Source: Actinomycetota bacterium
Lineage (GTDB): Bacteria > Actinomycetota > Thermoleophilia > Gaiellales > Gaiellaceae
Reading direction: 5' to 3'
Length of the DNA: 64,000 bases
Assembly (NCBI GenBank): GCA_003152275.1
Contig: PLZU01000009.1
Coordinates: forward strand, 14,655-78,654
In this document: in pieces, positions 8,684 to 15,815 of the stretch
How the letters are laid out: the number at the start of each line of letters is the position of its first letter
Numbering within the stretch: position 1 is the stretch's first letter
Position numbers and translations under genes: made by a program
Notes under the pieces: model-generated
Told to the model about the DNA's origin: nothing
The model's input: the letters and a program-made list of their open reading frames with translations, nothing else
Databases searched by the model: none

Positions 8684-8988
8684 TCGCGCGGGTGTGGCGC
8701 GGCGCGACGCGCGCGGAGGACGGCGAGGAGTACGCCGCGTACGTCGAGGAATCGGGCACGGGGCCGGCGCGCAAGCTACCGGGCTCGCGCGGGACGCTCG
8801 TGCTGCGCCGCACGAGCGGGGATCTGGCCGAATTCGAGACGATCATCCTGTTCGACTCGCTCGACAACGTGCGCGCGTTCGCCGGCGACGACCTCGAGGC
8901 GGCGGTGTTCTTCCCGGAGGACGACCGCTATCTCGTCGAGCGCGACCTCTGGGTCAGCCATCACGAGGTCGACGTCCATATGGTGTAG
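8680..8988 (+). CDS. Small ABM-like (dimeric alpha/beta-barrel) protein
   Basis: The 102-aa protein reads VIARVWRGATRAEDGEEYAAY, then TLVLRRTSGDLAEFETII and FFPEDDRYLVERDLWVSHHEV. It resembles the antibiotic biosynthesis monooxygenase (ABM)-like ferredoxin fold, in which small dimers bind lipophilic substrates. The GTG overlaps the cupin stop. Its own stop is 3 nt before the tRNA-Sec gene, so the tRNA could be transcribed as the tail of this operon. Confidence 0.7.
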   Translation: MIARVWRGATRAEDGEEYAAYVEESGTGPARKLPGSRGTLVLRRTSGDLAEFETIILFDSLDNVRAFAGDDLEAAVFFPEDDRYLVERDLWVSHHEVDVHMV

Positions 8989-8991
8989 AGC

Positions 8992-9083
8992 GGAGCGGCC
9001 GGGCCTGGTGGCCCAACCGGTCTTCAAAACCGGTACGCCGGCGTAACCCGCCGGTAGGTCAGTTCGACTCTGGCGCCGCTCCG
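8992..9083 (+). tRNA. selC: Selenocysteine tRNA, anticodon UCA
   Basis: The 92-nt cloverleaf has the bacterial tRNA-Sec hallmarks. The acceptor stem is 8 bp (8992-8999 with 9075-9082) with discriminator G 9083. The D stem is GGGCC/GGCCC (9001-9005 with 9010-9014) with a 4-nt loop. The anticodon stem pairs 9016-9020 with 9030-9034 and the anticodon TCA is at 9024-9026, reading UGA. The long variable arm has a 6-bp stem (9038-9043 with 9049-9054). The T stem is 5 bp (9058-9062 with 9070-9074), giving the 8+5 arrangement. CCA is not encoded. No other SelABD gene or recognisable selenoprotein is in the window; fdhD/mobA at 40-41 kb fit a formate dehydrogenase elsewhere. The 3' part of this gene recurs four times downstream. 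Confidence 0.95.
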
Positions 9084-9102
9084 TCGCGCAGGATTCAGTG
9101 CT

Positions 9103-9930
9103 CTACGGCAACGAGTTGGCGGCGCGTTGCTTCGCATGTTCCGCAAATGCAGTCGTCGCCTCCACACTGCCTGCTCTCGGAGGGTCGTTGGGATCCCACC
9201 CGAGCGCCCGGTCATCGAGCACTTGCTGGATCAGGTCGCGCCACGCCGGGTTCAGCGCATCCTGCGCCCACTCGAGCGACGCCTGCTTCGACGCGACCTC
9301 GGCGGTATCGAGCGTGTACAGCATTCGGCACAGGGTCGTCACGGCGTAGCGCTGCGCCCACGCAATGTCGAAACTGATCCAGCTGAACAGGTCTGGCAGG
9401 AAGCTCTCGATCAGTTGTCGCATCCTGCGACGGAGCGCGTCTGCGGGAACCTCGGCGACGAGCTCACGTGGGTCGGGACCGGCGAGCGTGATCCCGCACT
9501 CGCGGAGCGTCCATCTCACGTCTTCGGTGTTGCAGTGGGTTGACCACTGCATCTCCCGCCAGCCGTGGTCGATGTAGAGCCACTGCTTGTCGAGAGCCGC
9601 GAGTGTCTCAAGCTCCGCCCTCGGCGCGTACGAACCTTCGAGATGGTGCGTCCAGTGCCCGGAACGGGTTGGAATCTCGTCGTGGATCTGACGAAGCGCT
9701 CGTTCTTGCTCCGCCGAGACCTGAGCCTCAGTGACAACCAGAAAGTCGCAGTCGCTGTAGAGATCACCGGCTCCGAGCGCGAAGGAGCCGGTCAGGTAAG
9801 CACCGAGAAAGTTGTCCGCGAGGATCGACTCGACGCGCTCCACGAGTTCCCGCAACAGCTCGTTCAGTTCTGGAAAGACCGTCGGCGGCGACGCCGCTCC
9901 CCATGCAGCAGACACCGCTGCATTCAACAT
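9103..9930 (-). CDS. DUF4111/AadA-like nucleotidyltransferase
   Basis: The 275-aa protein has a nucleotidyltransferase core GAYLTGSFALGAGDLYSDCD followed by FLVVTE: the Gly-Ser and Asp-x-Asp type metal site, here Ser-Asp-Cys-Asp. A helical C-terminal domain (SWISFDIAWAQRYAVTTLCR, then ASLEWAQDALNPAWRDLIQQ) is like that of aminoglycoside adenylyltransferases and DUF4111 proteins. It may modify an aminoglycoside or a related small molecule. The ATG at 9930 gives a normal N-terminus; the frame is open further to 10089, where it would run into the displaced tRNA fragment, and ATG 9960 is an alternative. It is the only gene of the first segment. Confidence 0.78.
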   Translation of the reverse strand: MLNAAVSAAWGAASPPTVFPELNELLRELVERVESILADNFLGAYLTGSFALGAGDLYSDCDFLVVTEAQVSAEQERALRQIHDEIPTRSGHWTHHLEGSYAPRAELETLAALDKQWLYIDHGWREMQWSTHCNTEDVRWTLRECGITLAGPDPRELVAEVPADALRRRMRQLIESFLPDLFSWISFDIAWAQRYAVTTLCRMLYTLDTAEVASKQASLEWAQDALNPAWRDLIQQVLDDRALGWDPNDPPRAGSVEATTAFAEHAKQRAANSLP

Positions 9931-10072
9931 CACCCATTCCGATGCCCGCCCGGGGGACATTCCCGAACTCAATGTGGTGAGTACTGCGGACCGGCGCAAA
10001 TCTTGGCGCGCACCCTCCCGCTCGAACACGCAACCCCGGCATCCGTGCGGCTTTGCGCGAATCACAATGCCT

Positions 10073-10137
10073 GTCTTCAAAACCGTCACGCCGGCCTAAC
10101 CGGCCGGTAGGTCAGTTCGACTCTGGCGCCGCTCCGT
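10073..10137 (+). repeat. tRNA-Sec 3' fragment, copy 2 (diverged)
   Basis: These 65 bp align without gaps to tRNA-Sec 9020-9084, from the anticodon loop to one base past the discriminator. There are four differences. Two lie in the 3' anticodon stem (GT to TC). The other two are a compensating pair in the variable arm (stem CCGGCC/GGCCGG instead of CCGGCG/CGCCGG), so the hairpin is kept. Confidence 0.92.
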
Positions 10138-10233
10138 TTCGTCGAGCACTTGCGCTGTACCCATTTGGGGGATGCAGCCCCGGGACTTCCGAAGATCATT
10201 CGAGGGAATTCGTCCCCCTCGGAGAAGGGTCAC

Positions 10234-10326
10234 ATGAAACTGCGGCTTACACGTTCGCTCTATGTACTCGCTGTGATTGTGTCGTTCGCCCTCGCAGCTG
10301 GTGCGGGCAAGAAATTCGGCGGATAA
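10234..10326 (+). CDS. Possible 30-aa membrane/secreted peptide
   Basis: ATG 10234 follows a good Shine-Dalgarno GGAGAAGGG (10221-10229). The peptide starts MKLRLTRSLYVLAVIVSFAL and ends AAGAGKKFGG: a positively charged start, one hydrophobic helix and a short polar tail, like a signal peptide or a small toxin/holin-type peptide. It lies at the left end of the second segment, 64 nt before the HD-GYP gene. No family recognised; it could be chance. Confidence 0.45.
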   Translation: MKLRLTRSLYVLAVIVSFALAAGAGKKFGG

Positions 10327-10390
10327 CGCGGGCGTAGCTTGTGCGCGCGTGTGAAGTCTGCTCGCGCGCGCGCGCGCCGATAAACACAGC

Positions 10391-12580
10391 ATGAGGGTCT
10401 CAGCCAAAGCTTTCGAGCGTTGCCTCGGCGCGCTGTTCTGGCTTCCGCTCGTGGTGGCCCTCTTTGTCGAGCGGTCGGCTCTCCCCTCGCTGGCCACGAT
10501 CGCGCCAATCCTCGCGCTCGCCGTGATCGGCGAAGAGCTGGTGGTGAATCAGCGGCAGCGCCCCGAAGGCGCGCTTCTTTCCTTCTCGGCGGTCGCTCAT
10601 GTCGCAGCCGTGTTCGTGCTCGGCCCACTCCCGGCGGGAGCGATCGCGGCTATCGGTGTTCTCGTTTCCGACGGGACCCGGCGCGAAGGGCGTCGATACC
10701 TGCTCGTCAACTCTGCGATGTTCGGCGGCTCGACCGTCCTTGCCGGCTATGTCTTCATCCTCGCCGGCGGACACCCGGGAGAGATCGGGACATCTACGTT
10801 GCCGGCGTTGGTCGCAGCTGTCGCGATGCGCTACCTCGTCACCTCGACGGTGTTTTCGCTTGGGACATCTCTGAGCTCGAAGGCGCCCTTCAGCGTGGTC
10901 TTCCGGGAAACAGTGGTCGAGGAGATCTCATCCGCCGCCCAGGAAGGCAGTCTCGGGATCCTGATCGCGTACTCGATCTCGAACCATCAGTGGATCGTGC
11001 TGCCCTTCCTACTGCCACTGTTCGCGGCGATCTACCGCTCGAGCGCAACCTACGAGCAACTAAAGGAAGAAACGGCTGCCGCGCTGGAAGCCGTCGCCGA
11101 AGTCGTCGACGAACGCGACCCCAGCACCGCGGAGCACAGTGAGCGCGTCGCACGCTGGGTCCGTCAGTTCACGGAAGCAATCGGTCTGCCATCGCGAGAG
11201 AGTGCGCGTCTGATTGCAGCCGCGCGGCTTCACGATCTCGGAAAGATCGGCGTCGACGTGCAGACGCTTGCGAAAACGGGTCGGCTCGACGCACGCGAGC
11301 TGGCCTCGATCCGCGGACACCCTCGTCTGTCGGCCCGCCTTCTTGCCCCGTTCCACTTCGCGCGTGAAATGTCTCGCTATGTCGAGCTCCATCACGAGCG
11401 ATTCGACGGACATGGGTACTACGGCGTGCCAGGCGAGGATGTACCAATCGAAGCTCATGTCCTGATTGCCGCAGACAGCCTCGACGCGATGACCTCCGCG
11501 CGGCCGTATCGCCCAGCCTTGTCTCTTGAAGAGGCAGCCGCAGAACTAAGGCACAAGGCAGGCAGCCATTTCCAGCCTGACGTCGCCGCGATCTTTGCCG
11601 CCATCGCTAGCGGCACGGCGGCCACGCACGTGCTCGAGGAGCATCAACTCGGCGCTTTGCGCAGCTCTTTCTCTCGTATCCCGGTCGCCTCCATTCCCGA
11701 TTTGCGGCCCGTGAGCTCACGGATCTTGGTGCTCTGCCTAGCGGTGATCTCCCTGCTCGTTTTCGGCGAAGACAGGATTCCGCTGGCGACACGCGCAGCG
11801 GTCGTCGGCGCGGCTGTCTGTGTCGGCGCCATTGCAGCCGTCAAGGCCGTTCTCGGTCTGAAACGCGAACGTTCAGCCCTACGCGCGCTCGACGCAGGCG
11901 CATCACCCGCATCGGTCCTCGCACACGCAGGGATGAACGGATGGCTTGCGGTGCTCGAAGTGGACGCCGACGGAGGCGGCTACGTCGCCCGGCCGATCGA
12001 TCGAACGGCCGTCGCCGGCAACGACCTGCGTGAGGCCTGCTCTGGCGCACATCGGCACGGGACCGCCGCATATCGAGCAGAGAGCGGGACATGGCTCGTC
12101 GTTCGTTCACGAGAAGCCTCCACCCGTGTCGCTGCCGGATTATCCCGCCGTCCCAACGCACGACAACTCCGCGTCCTACAAGCGCTGACCGATCGCCTCG
12201 CGGAAGCAACGATGCGTGACACCGAGGTTGAGACAGGTGACGCGATCGTCCAGGCGACGATGCGCGTCGAGCTCGGGATGTACGAACCTGTCCGGCGGCG
12301 AGCAGGGCAGCTCGTCGCGGAGCAGCTCGTTGACGAGGCAGAGCGCCGGCTCAACGCTCTCGCAGGTCTGGGCGGCTCCCTTGTTCGCAGCGGCGACGAC
12401 AATTTTGTCGTCTCCGTTTCCGTTCGAAGCGAAGACGCACTCAATCGGCTTTGCAAAGAGGTAGCTGCACAACTCGCACAGATCCCGCTCCCACGCGGCA
12501 CGATGCCGATCTCGCCGCGCCTGCGCGCCAGTGTCACGGAGAACGAGTCTGTCGTAACGCCACTCCAGGCGGTCGGATAG
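10391..12580 (+). CDS. Membrane HD-GYP protein with degenerate GGDEF tail
   Basis: This 729-aa protein has an N-terminal membrane sensor of six or more helices (residues about 10-215). An HD-GYP domain follows (about 225-410): H249 in HSERVARW, HDLGKIG at 281-287, HHERFDGHGYYG at 334-345 and ADSLDAMTSARPYRPALS at 361-378. The signature reads GYY instead of GYP; metal ligands look intact, so c-di-GMP hydrolysis is plausible but altered. Two more helices (about 443-490) lead to a C-terminal region that ends like a degenerate GGDEF domain, with SLVRSGDDNFVVSV where RxGGDEF would be; it cannot make c-di-GMP. The MFS fusion gene starts 1 nt after its stop, so the two are one operon. Confidence 0.88.
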   Translation: MRVSAKAFERCLGALFWLPLVVALFVERSALPSLATIAPILALAVIGEELVVNQRQRPEGALLSFSAVAHVAAVFVLGPLPAGAIAAIGVLVSDGTRREGRRYLLVNSAMFGGSTVLAGYVFILAGGHPGEIGTSTLPALVAAVAMRYLVTSTVFSLGTSLSSKAPFSVVFRETVVEEISSAAQEGSLGILIAYSISNHQWIVLPFLLPLFAAIYRSSATYEQLKEETAAALEAVAEVVDERDPSTAEHSERVARWVRQFTEAIGLPSRESARLIAAARLHDLGKIGVDVQTLAKTGRLDARELASIRGHPRLSARLLAPFHFAREMSRYVELHHERFDGHGYYGVPGEDVPIEAHVLIAADSLDAMTSARPYRPALSLEEAAAELRHKAGSHFQPDVAAIFAAIASGTAATHVLEEHQLGALRSSFSRIPVASIPDLRPVSSRILVLCLAVISLLVFGEDRIPLATRAAVVGAAVCVGAIAAVKAVLGLKRERSALRALDAGASPASVLAHAGMNGWLAVLEVDADGGGYVARPIDRTAVAGNDLREACSGAHRHGTAAYRAESGTWLVVRSREASTRVAAGLSRRPNARQLRVLQALTDRLAEATMRDTEVETGDAIVQATMRVELGMYEPVRRRAGQLVAEQLVDEAERRLNALAGLGGSLVRSGDDNFVVSVSVRSEDALNRLCKEVAAQLAQIPLPRGTMPISPRLRASVTENESVVTPLQAVG

Positions 12581-12581
12581 C

Positions 12582-14393
12582 GTGATTCTGGGAGTTGCAC
12601 TTCTCGCCGGCGTGGTCCTTGCTTGGCTTCTCGGCGCGAAACCATCGCGACTCGTGGATCTGAATCTCCGCGGAGGCCCGTTTGTCTTCGCCGCACTCGC
12701 GATCCAGTTGTGCCTCTTCACTCGCATTCACGGTCATGTGCCCGGCCAGCTCTTCTTGCCTCTCCAGGTAGCGACGTATTCCCTCTTGGCGGTCTTCCTC
12801 ATCGTCAACATGCGGGCTGGTCGCGCGCTCATCCTTGTCGTTCTCGGACTCGTCGCGAATCTGCTGCCGATCTTGACTAACGGCGGCAGAATGCCCATTT
12901 CCCTTTCAGCCTGGACGGCGACCGGGACGCCGCCCGAACTGATCCAACGGACTGGCCACTACGCGAACAACGTCCTCGCCGGCCCGCACAGCCACTTCGC
13001 ATGGCTCGGCGACATCTTCGCGCTCCCGGCGAGTGTCCCCTATGCGAGCGCACTCTCCGTCGGCGACGTGCTGATGACGTTCGGACTTACCGCGTTCGTC
13101 TATCGCGCCTGCATCCGACCCCGGGCTGGCGCACTGCCCCTGCGCATCCTTGAGCCTCTGCGGTTCGACTCGTTCCGAAGCCTGATCATTGGACGAACCG
13201 TCTCCAAGCTCGGCGACTGGTTGACCATGGCCGCAATCGTGACCTGGATCTTCCAGCGCACACACTCAACGTTCGCTGTCAGCGCGTTTCTCGTCGCTCG
13301 CATCGCCGGGATCATCGGAGGCGGCGTGATCGCGGCCCCGCTCCTCAACCGCATCCCCCAGTTCCGAACCCTCTCAACCGTCGAAGCTCTGAGAGGCATC
13401 CTGATGCTGGTGACGCTCGCCTTCGCGAAGCACGGCCTCGTCGCACCCGTCATCGGCCTCGTGTGCCTGTCTTCCATGCTCGGCGCCGCCACGAACCCGA
13501 GCGCGTCGAGCCTCGTGCCGGAACTCCTGCCCGATCGTCTCCTGCATCAGGGCAACGCCCTCCACGGCGTCACCCGAAACGTCGTCATGGTCGCCGGGAC
13601 CGGTCTCGGGGCTCTGTCGATGGGCACCCTAGGGATCGCGCCGTCGCTCCTCATCGACCTGGGAACCTTCGCACTCGCGGCACTGCTCTATTTGCACCTC
13701 AGCGCCAGCGCCGACCCCGTCGGCCCCGAAACGCCGGATGCAGAACCTGCGCAGTCGCGTCGCCAGCTCTTGCGGGGCATCCTGAGTAACCGCGTGATCT
13801 TCGGCCTCACGGCCTCGTTCACCCTCGTGACTGGCGCCATCGGACTCTTGAACGCCTCCCTCCCCCAGTTCCTCGCGCGACAGGTCGCACAACCACAGGC
13901 CTATGGCTACGCCCTGGCCGCCATCGGACTGGGGTTGATGTGCGGAGAGTTCCTGACCGGCTTCATCGAACGCGAGAGCGTCGCTCGCCGATCCGTTGCG
14001 CTGGCTTTCTTTGTCTCCGGCGTCGTCGTCTTCCTCGCCTCCCAATCGACCGTCGCGGCGACGATCTACCTTCTTCTCTTCCTACTCGGGGCAAGCGACG
14101 GGAGCACAGAAGTCGTCTACGACACACTGTTCCAACGGCAACTCCCGCGCCAAAACACCGCCGGCACCTTCGCCCTCGCGTCAGCGATCCAGAACGGCGG
14201 CATGTTGGTCGGCCTCCTCGCCGCTCCGATCGTGCTCCAGACCGGAGACTCGACGACCGCCTTTCGCTTGTCCGCGGTCGGCTGTGTCGTAGGCACGATG
14301 ATTGCCGCCCTTGCGCTCTTCCGCCGACCTCGAGTCGACGAGAATGCGCTGGGCGAAGAGTCTGCCGGCCGCCGTGAACTCTCGCCGGCGTAA
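12582..14393 (+). CDS. DUF5317-MFS transporter fusion
   Basis: Residues about 1-175 form a DUF5317-like membrane domain with five helices and the blocks NGGRMPISLSAW and LGDIFALP, then SVGDVLMTFG. Residues about 190-590 are a 12-helix MFS transporter (FDSFRSLIIGRTVSKLGDWL, then ASDGSTEVVYDTLFQRQLPR), of the macrolide-efflux-like MFS_3 type. DUF5317 proteins are normally separate and about 180 aa. The GTG at 12582 follows the HD-GYP stop by one base, so the exported substrate may be linked to the signal sensed by that protein. The substrate is unknown. Confidence 0.82.
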   Translation: MILGVALLAGVVLAWLLGAKPSRLVDLNLRGGPFVFAALAIQLCLFTRIHGHVPGQLFLPLQVATYSLLAVFLIVNMRAGRALILVVLGLVANLLPILTNGGRMPISLSAWTATGTPPELIQRTGHYANNVLAGPHSHFAWLGDIFALPASVPYASALSVGDVLMTFGLTAFVYRACIRPRAGALPLRILEPLRFDSFRSLIIGRTVSKLGDWLTMAAIVTWIFQRTHSTFAVSAFLVARIAGIIGGGVIAAPLLNRIPQFRTLSTVEALRGILMLVTLAFAKHGLVAPVIGLVCLSSMLGAATNPSASSLVPELLPDRLLHQGNALHGVTRNVVMVAGTGLGALSMGTLGIAPSLLIDLGTFALAALLYLHLSASADPVGPETPDAEPAQSRRQLLRGILSNRVIFGLTASFTLVTGAIGLLNASLPQFLARQVAQPQAYGYALAAIGLGLMCGEFLTGFIERESVARRSVALAFFVSGVVVFLASQSTVAATIYLLLFLLGASDGSTEVVYDTLFQRQLPRQNTAGTFALASAIQNGGMLVGLLAAPIVLQTGDSTTAFRLSAVGCVVGTMIAALALFRRPRVDENALGEESAGRRELSPA

Positions 14394-14477
14394 GTCTGGC
14401 ACTTCGCTTAAAAGAGAATCCGGCTCACGACCGAAGTCTGACGCGGCGACGTCCGTCCGATCTATAACTGGCGCGTA

Positions 14478-14542
14478 GTCTTCAAAACCGGTACGCCGGC
14501 GTAACCCGCCGGTAGGTCAGTTCGACTCTGGCGCCGCTCCGT
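14478..14542 (+). repeat. tRNA-Sec 3' fragment, copy 3 (identical)
   Basis: These 65 bp are identical to tRNA-Sec 9020-9084. The copy begins at the anticodon stem/loop and ends one base after the discriminator. It marks the right end of the HD-GYP/MFS segment. It lacks the 5' half and cannot be a functional tRNA. Confidence 0.95.
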
Positions 14543-14651
14543 TACGTCGAATCCGGCTCCTTCGTTGGGAGCGGAGCTTCAGGCATCCATTGGAAGAAAC
14601 AGCCGTCCGAGCCCGTCTAGAGGGGACTGCAACGACGAAGAAGGAAGACTG

Positions 14652-14759
14652 ATGGAGACTCGCAACAAGATCGCAGCGAACACCAACGAAGACATCGTCG
14701 AGGGTGCCCGCAAGCGGCTCGCCAGCAACAGCAGCGAGCACGTCCTCTCCGACAACTGA
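14652..14759 (+). CDS. Possible 35-aa peptide before the LuxR regulator
   Basis: ATG 14652 follows the Shine-Dalgarno-like AAGGAAG (14641-14647). The peptide begins METRNKIAANTNEDIVEGAR and ends SSEHVLSDN: hydrophilic, charged and without cysteine. It lies in a segment of only 0.6 kb whose other gene is a LuxR-type DNA-binding protein, so it could be a leader, a partner or a signal. Unrecognised. Confidence 0.45.
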   Translation: METRNKIAANTNEDIVEGARKRLASNSSEHVLSDN

Positions 14760-14805
14760 TTTGAGCTCCAGGCCGCCTGGCGGATACCTGGGTAAGGGAA
14801 ACAGA

Positions 14806-15108
14806 GTGCTGATCCCCCTCAACCGCCGCTTGCGCGGCGACTTGCATCTCGCGCGGAAGGTAGCCGCCCAGGTCGCCGCTACGGCCGAACGCTTCAACCT
14901 CTCAGCTCGCGAGGCGGAAGTTCTTGCCCTGCTCATCTTGGGCGACAGCAACGCCGAGATCGCCGAGCAGCTCCTCGTCTCTCATAAAACCGTCAAGAAC
15001 CACCTCGGCGCGATCTATGAGCGGATGGGCGTCCGCAACCGGGTCGAGGCGGCGACGGTCACGCTGCTGCGCGAGCTACTTGACACCTCCATTTCATCGG
15101 CCGCGTAG
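14806..15108 (+). CDS. Single-domain LuxR/GerE-type regulator
   Basis: The 100-aa protein has a full LuxR-type helix-turn-helix: FNLSAREAEVLALLILGDSN at about 38-57, then AEIAEQLLVSHKTVKNHLGA and IYERMGVRNRVEAATVT. No receiver or ligand-binding domain is present, so it works without phosphorylation or is controlled by a partner. GTG 14806 has AAGGGA at 14795-14800. TTG 14761 in the same frame is an alternative start directly after the upstream peptide. It is the main gene of the 0.6-kb segment. Confidence 0.75.
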   Translation: MLIPLNRRLRGDLHLARKVAAQVAATAERFNLSAREAEVLALLILGDSNAEIAEQLLVSHKTVKNHLGAIYERMGVRNRVEAATVTLLRELLDTSISSAA

Positions 15109-15118
15109 CCGCACCGCA

Positions 15119-15136
15119 ACTCTGGCGCCGCTCCGT
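15119..15136 (+). repeat. tRNA-Sec 3' fragment, copy 4 (18 bp)
   Basis: ACTCTGGCGCCGCTCCGT matches tRNA-Sec 9067-9084: the end of the T loop, the 3' T stem, the 3' acceptor strand and the base after the discriminator. It starts 11 bp after the LuxR stop codon and ends at the same base as the other copies. Confidence 0.85.
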
Positions 15137-15152
15137 TAGGCGCGATCCAGCT

Positions 15153-15815
15153 TTACGGCCTCTTTGGTTGGACGACACCGGCGTCGTAGGCGACGATGAC
15201 GGCTTGCACGCGGTCGCGAACGCCGAGCTTTCGTAAGAGGTTCGAGACGTGGGTCTTCACGGTGGTCTCGCTGACGACGAGCGTCGACGCGATTTCGGCG
15301 TTGGAGAGACCGCCTGCGAGAAGTCGAAGGGTTTCCGATTCGCGGTCGGTTAGCGATCCAACCGCAGCGGTATCCGCTGGGCGCGCGGCAATCGTGGTGG
15401 AGAATCGCTCGAGCAGTCGCTCGACGGCGGTCGGCCCGAGCAGTGCGTTCCCGCTTGCCACGACGCGTATCGCGTCGACGAGCTCGCCGGGGCGCACGTC
15501 TTTGAGCAGAAAGCCGCTGGCACCGGCTCGGACGGCTCCGTACACGTACTCGTCGAGATCGAAGGTTGTGAGCACGAGGATTCGCGTGGCGCTGCCGGAG
15601 GCGACGATTCGCTTCGTGGCCTCGATGCCGTCGAGGTTCGGCATTCTGATGTCGAGCAGGATCACGTCCGGTTCGAGCTCTTGGACGAGAGCAACGGCCT
15701 GCTCGCCGTCTTCCGCTTCGCCGACGACCTCGAGGTCGGGCCTTCCCTCGACGATCAGGCGAAAGCCGCTGCGAACGAGCGCCTGATCATCGGCGATCAC
15801 GACTCGAATGGTCAC
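15153..15815 (-). CDS. NarL/LuxR-family response regulator
   Basis: This 220-aa protein has a receiver domain (MTIRVVIADDQALVRSGF; phospho-Asp55 in VILLDIRMPNLDG; Thr in LTTFDLDEYV; Lys in FLLKDVRPGEL) and a C-terminal LuxR helix-turn-helix (LTDRESETLRLLAGGLSNAE at about 150-170, then VSETTVKTHVSNLLRKLGV). It overlaps the histidine kinase gene by 4 nt (translational coupling) and is last in the leftward ABC-kinase operon. It likely controls that exporter operon. Confidence 0.93.
   Translation of the reverse strand: MTIRVVIADDQALVRSGFRLIVEGRPDLEVVGEAEDGEQAVALVQELEPDVILLDIRMPNLDGIEATKRIVASGSATRILVLTTFDLDEYVYGAVRAGASGFLLKDVRPGELVDAIRVVASGNALLGPTAVERLLERFSTTIAARPADTAAVGSLTDRESETLRLLAGGLSNAEIASTLVVSETTVKTHVSNLLRKLGVRDRVQAVIVAYDAGVVQPKRP

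Noticed and set aside
14478-14542. A second functional tRNA-Sec
   Set aside because: Only the 3' part from the anticodon loop on is present; no 5' acceptor strand or D arm precedes it.
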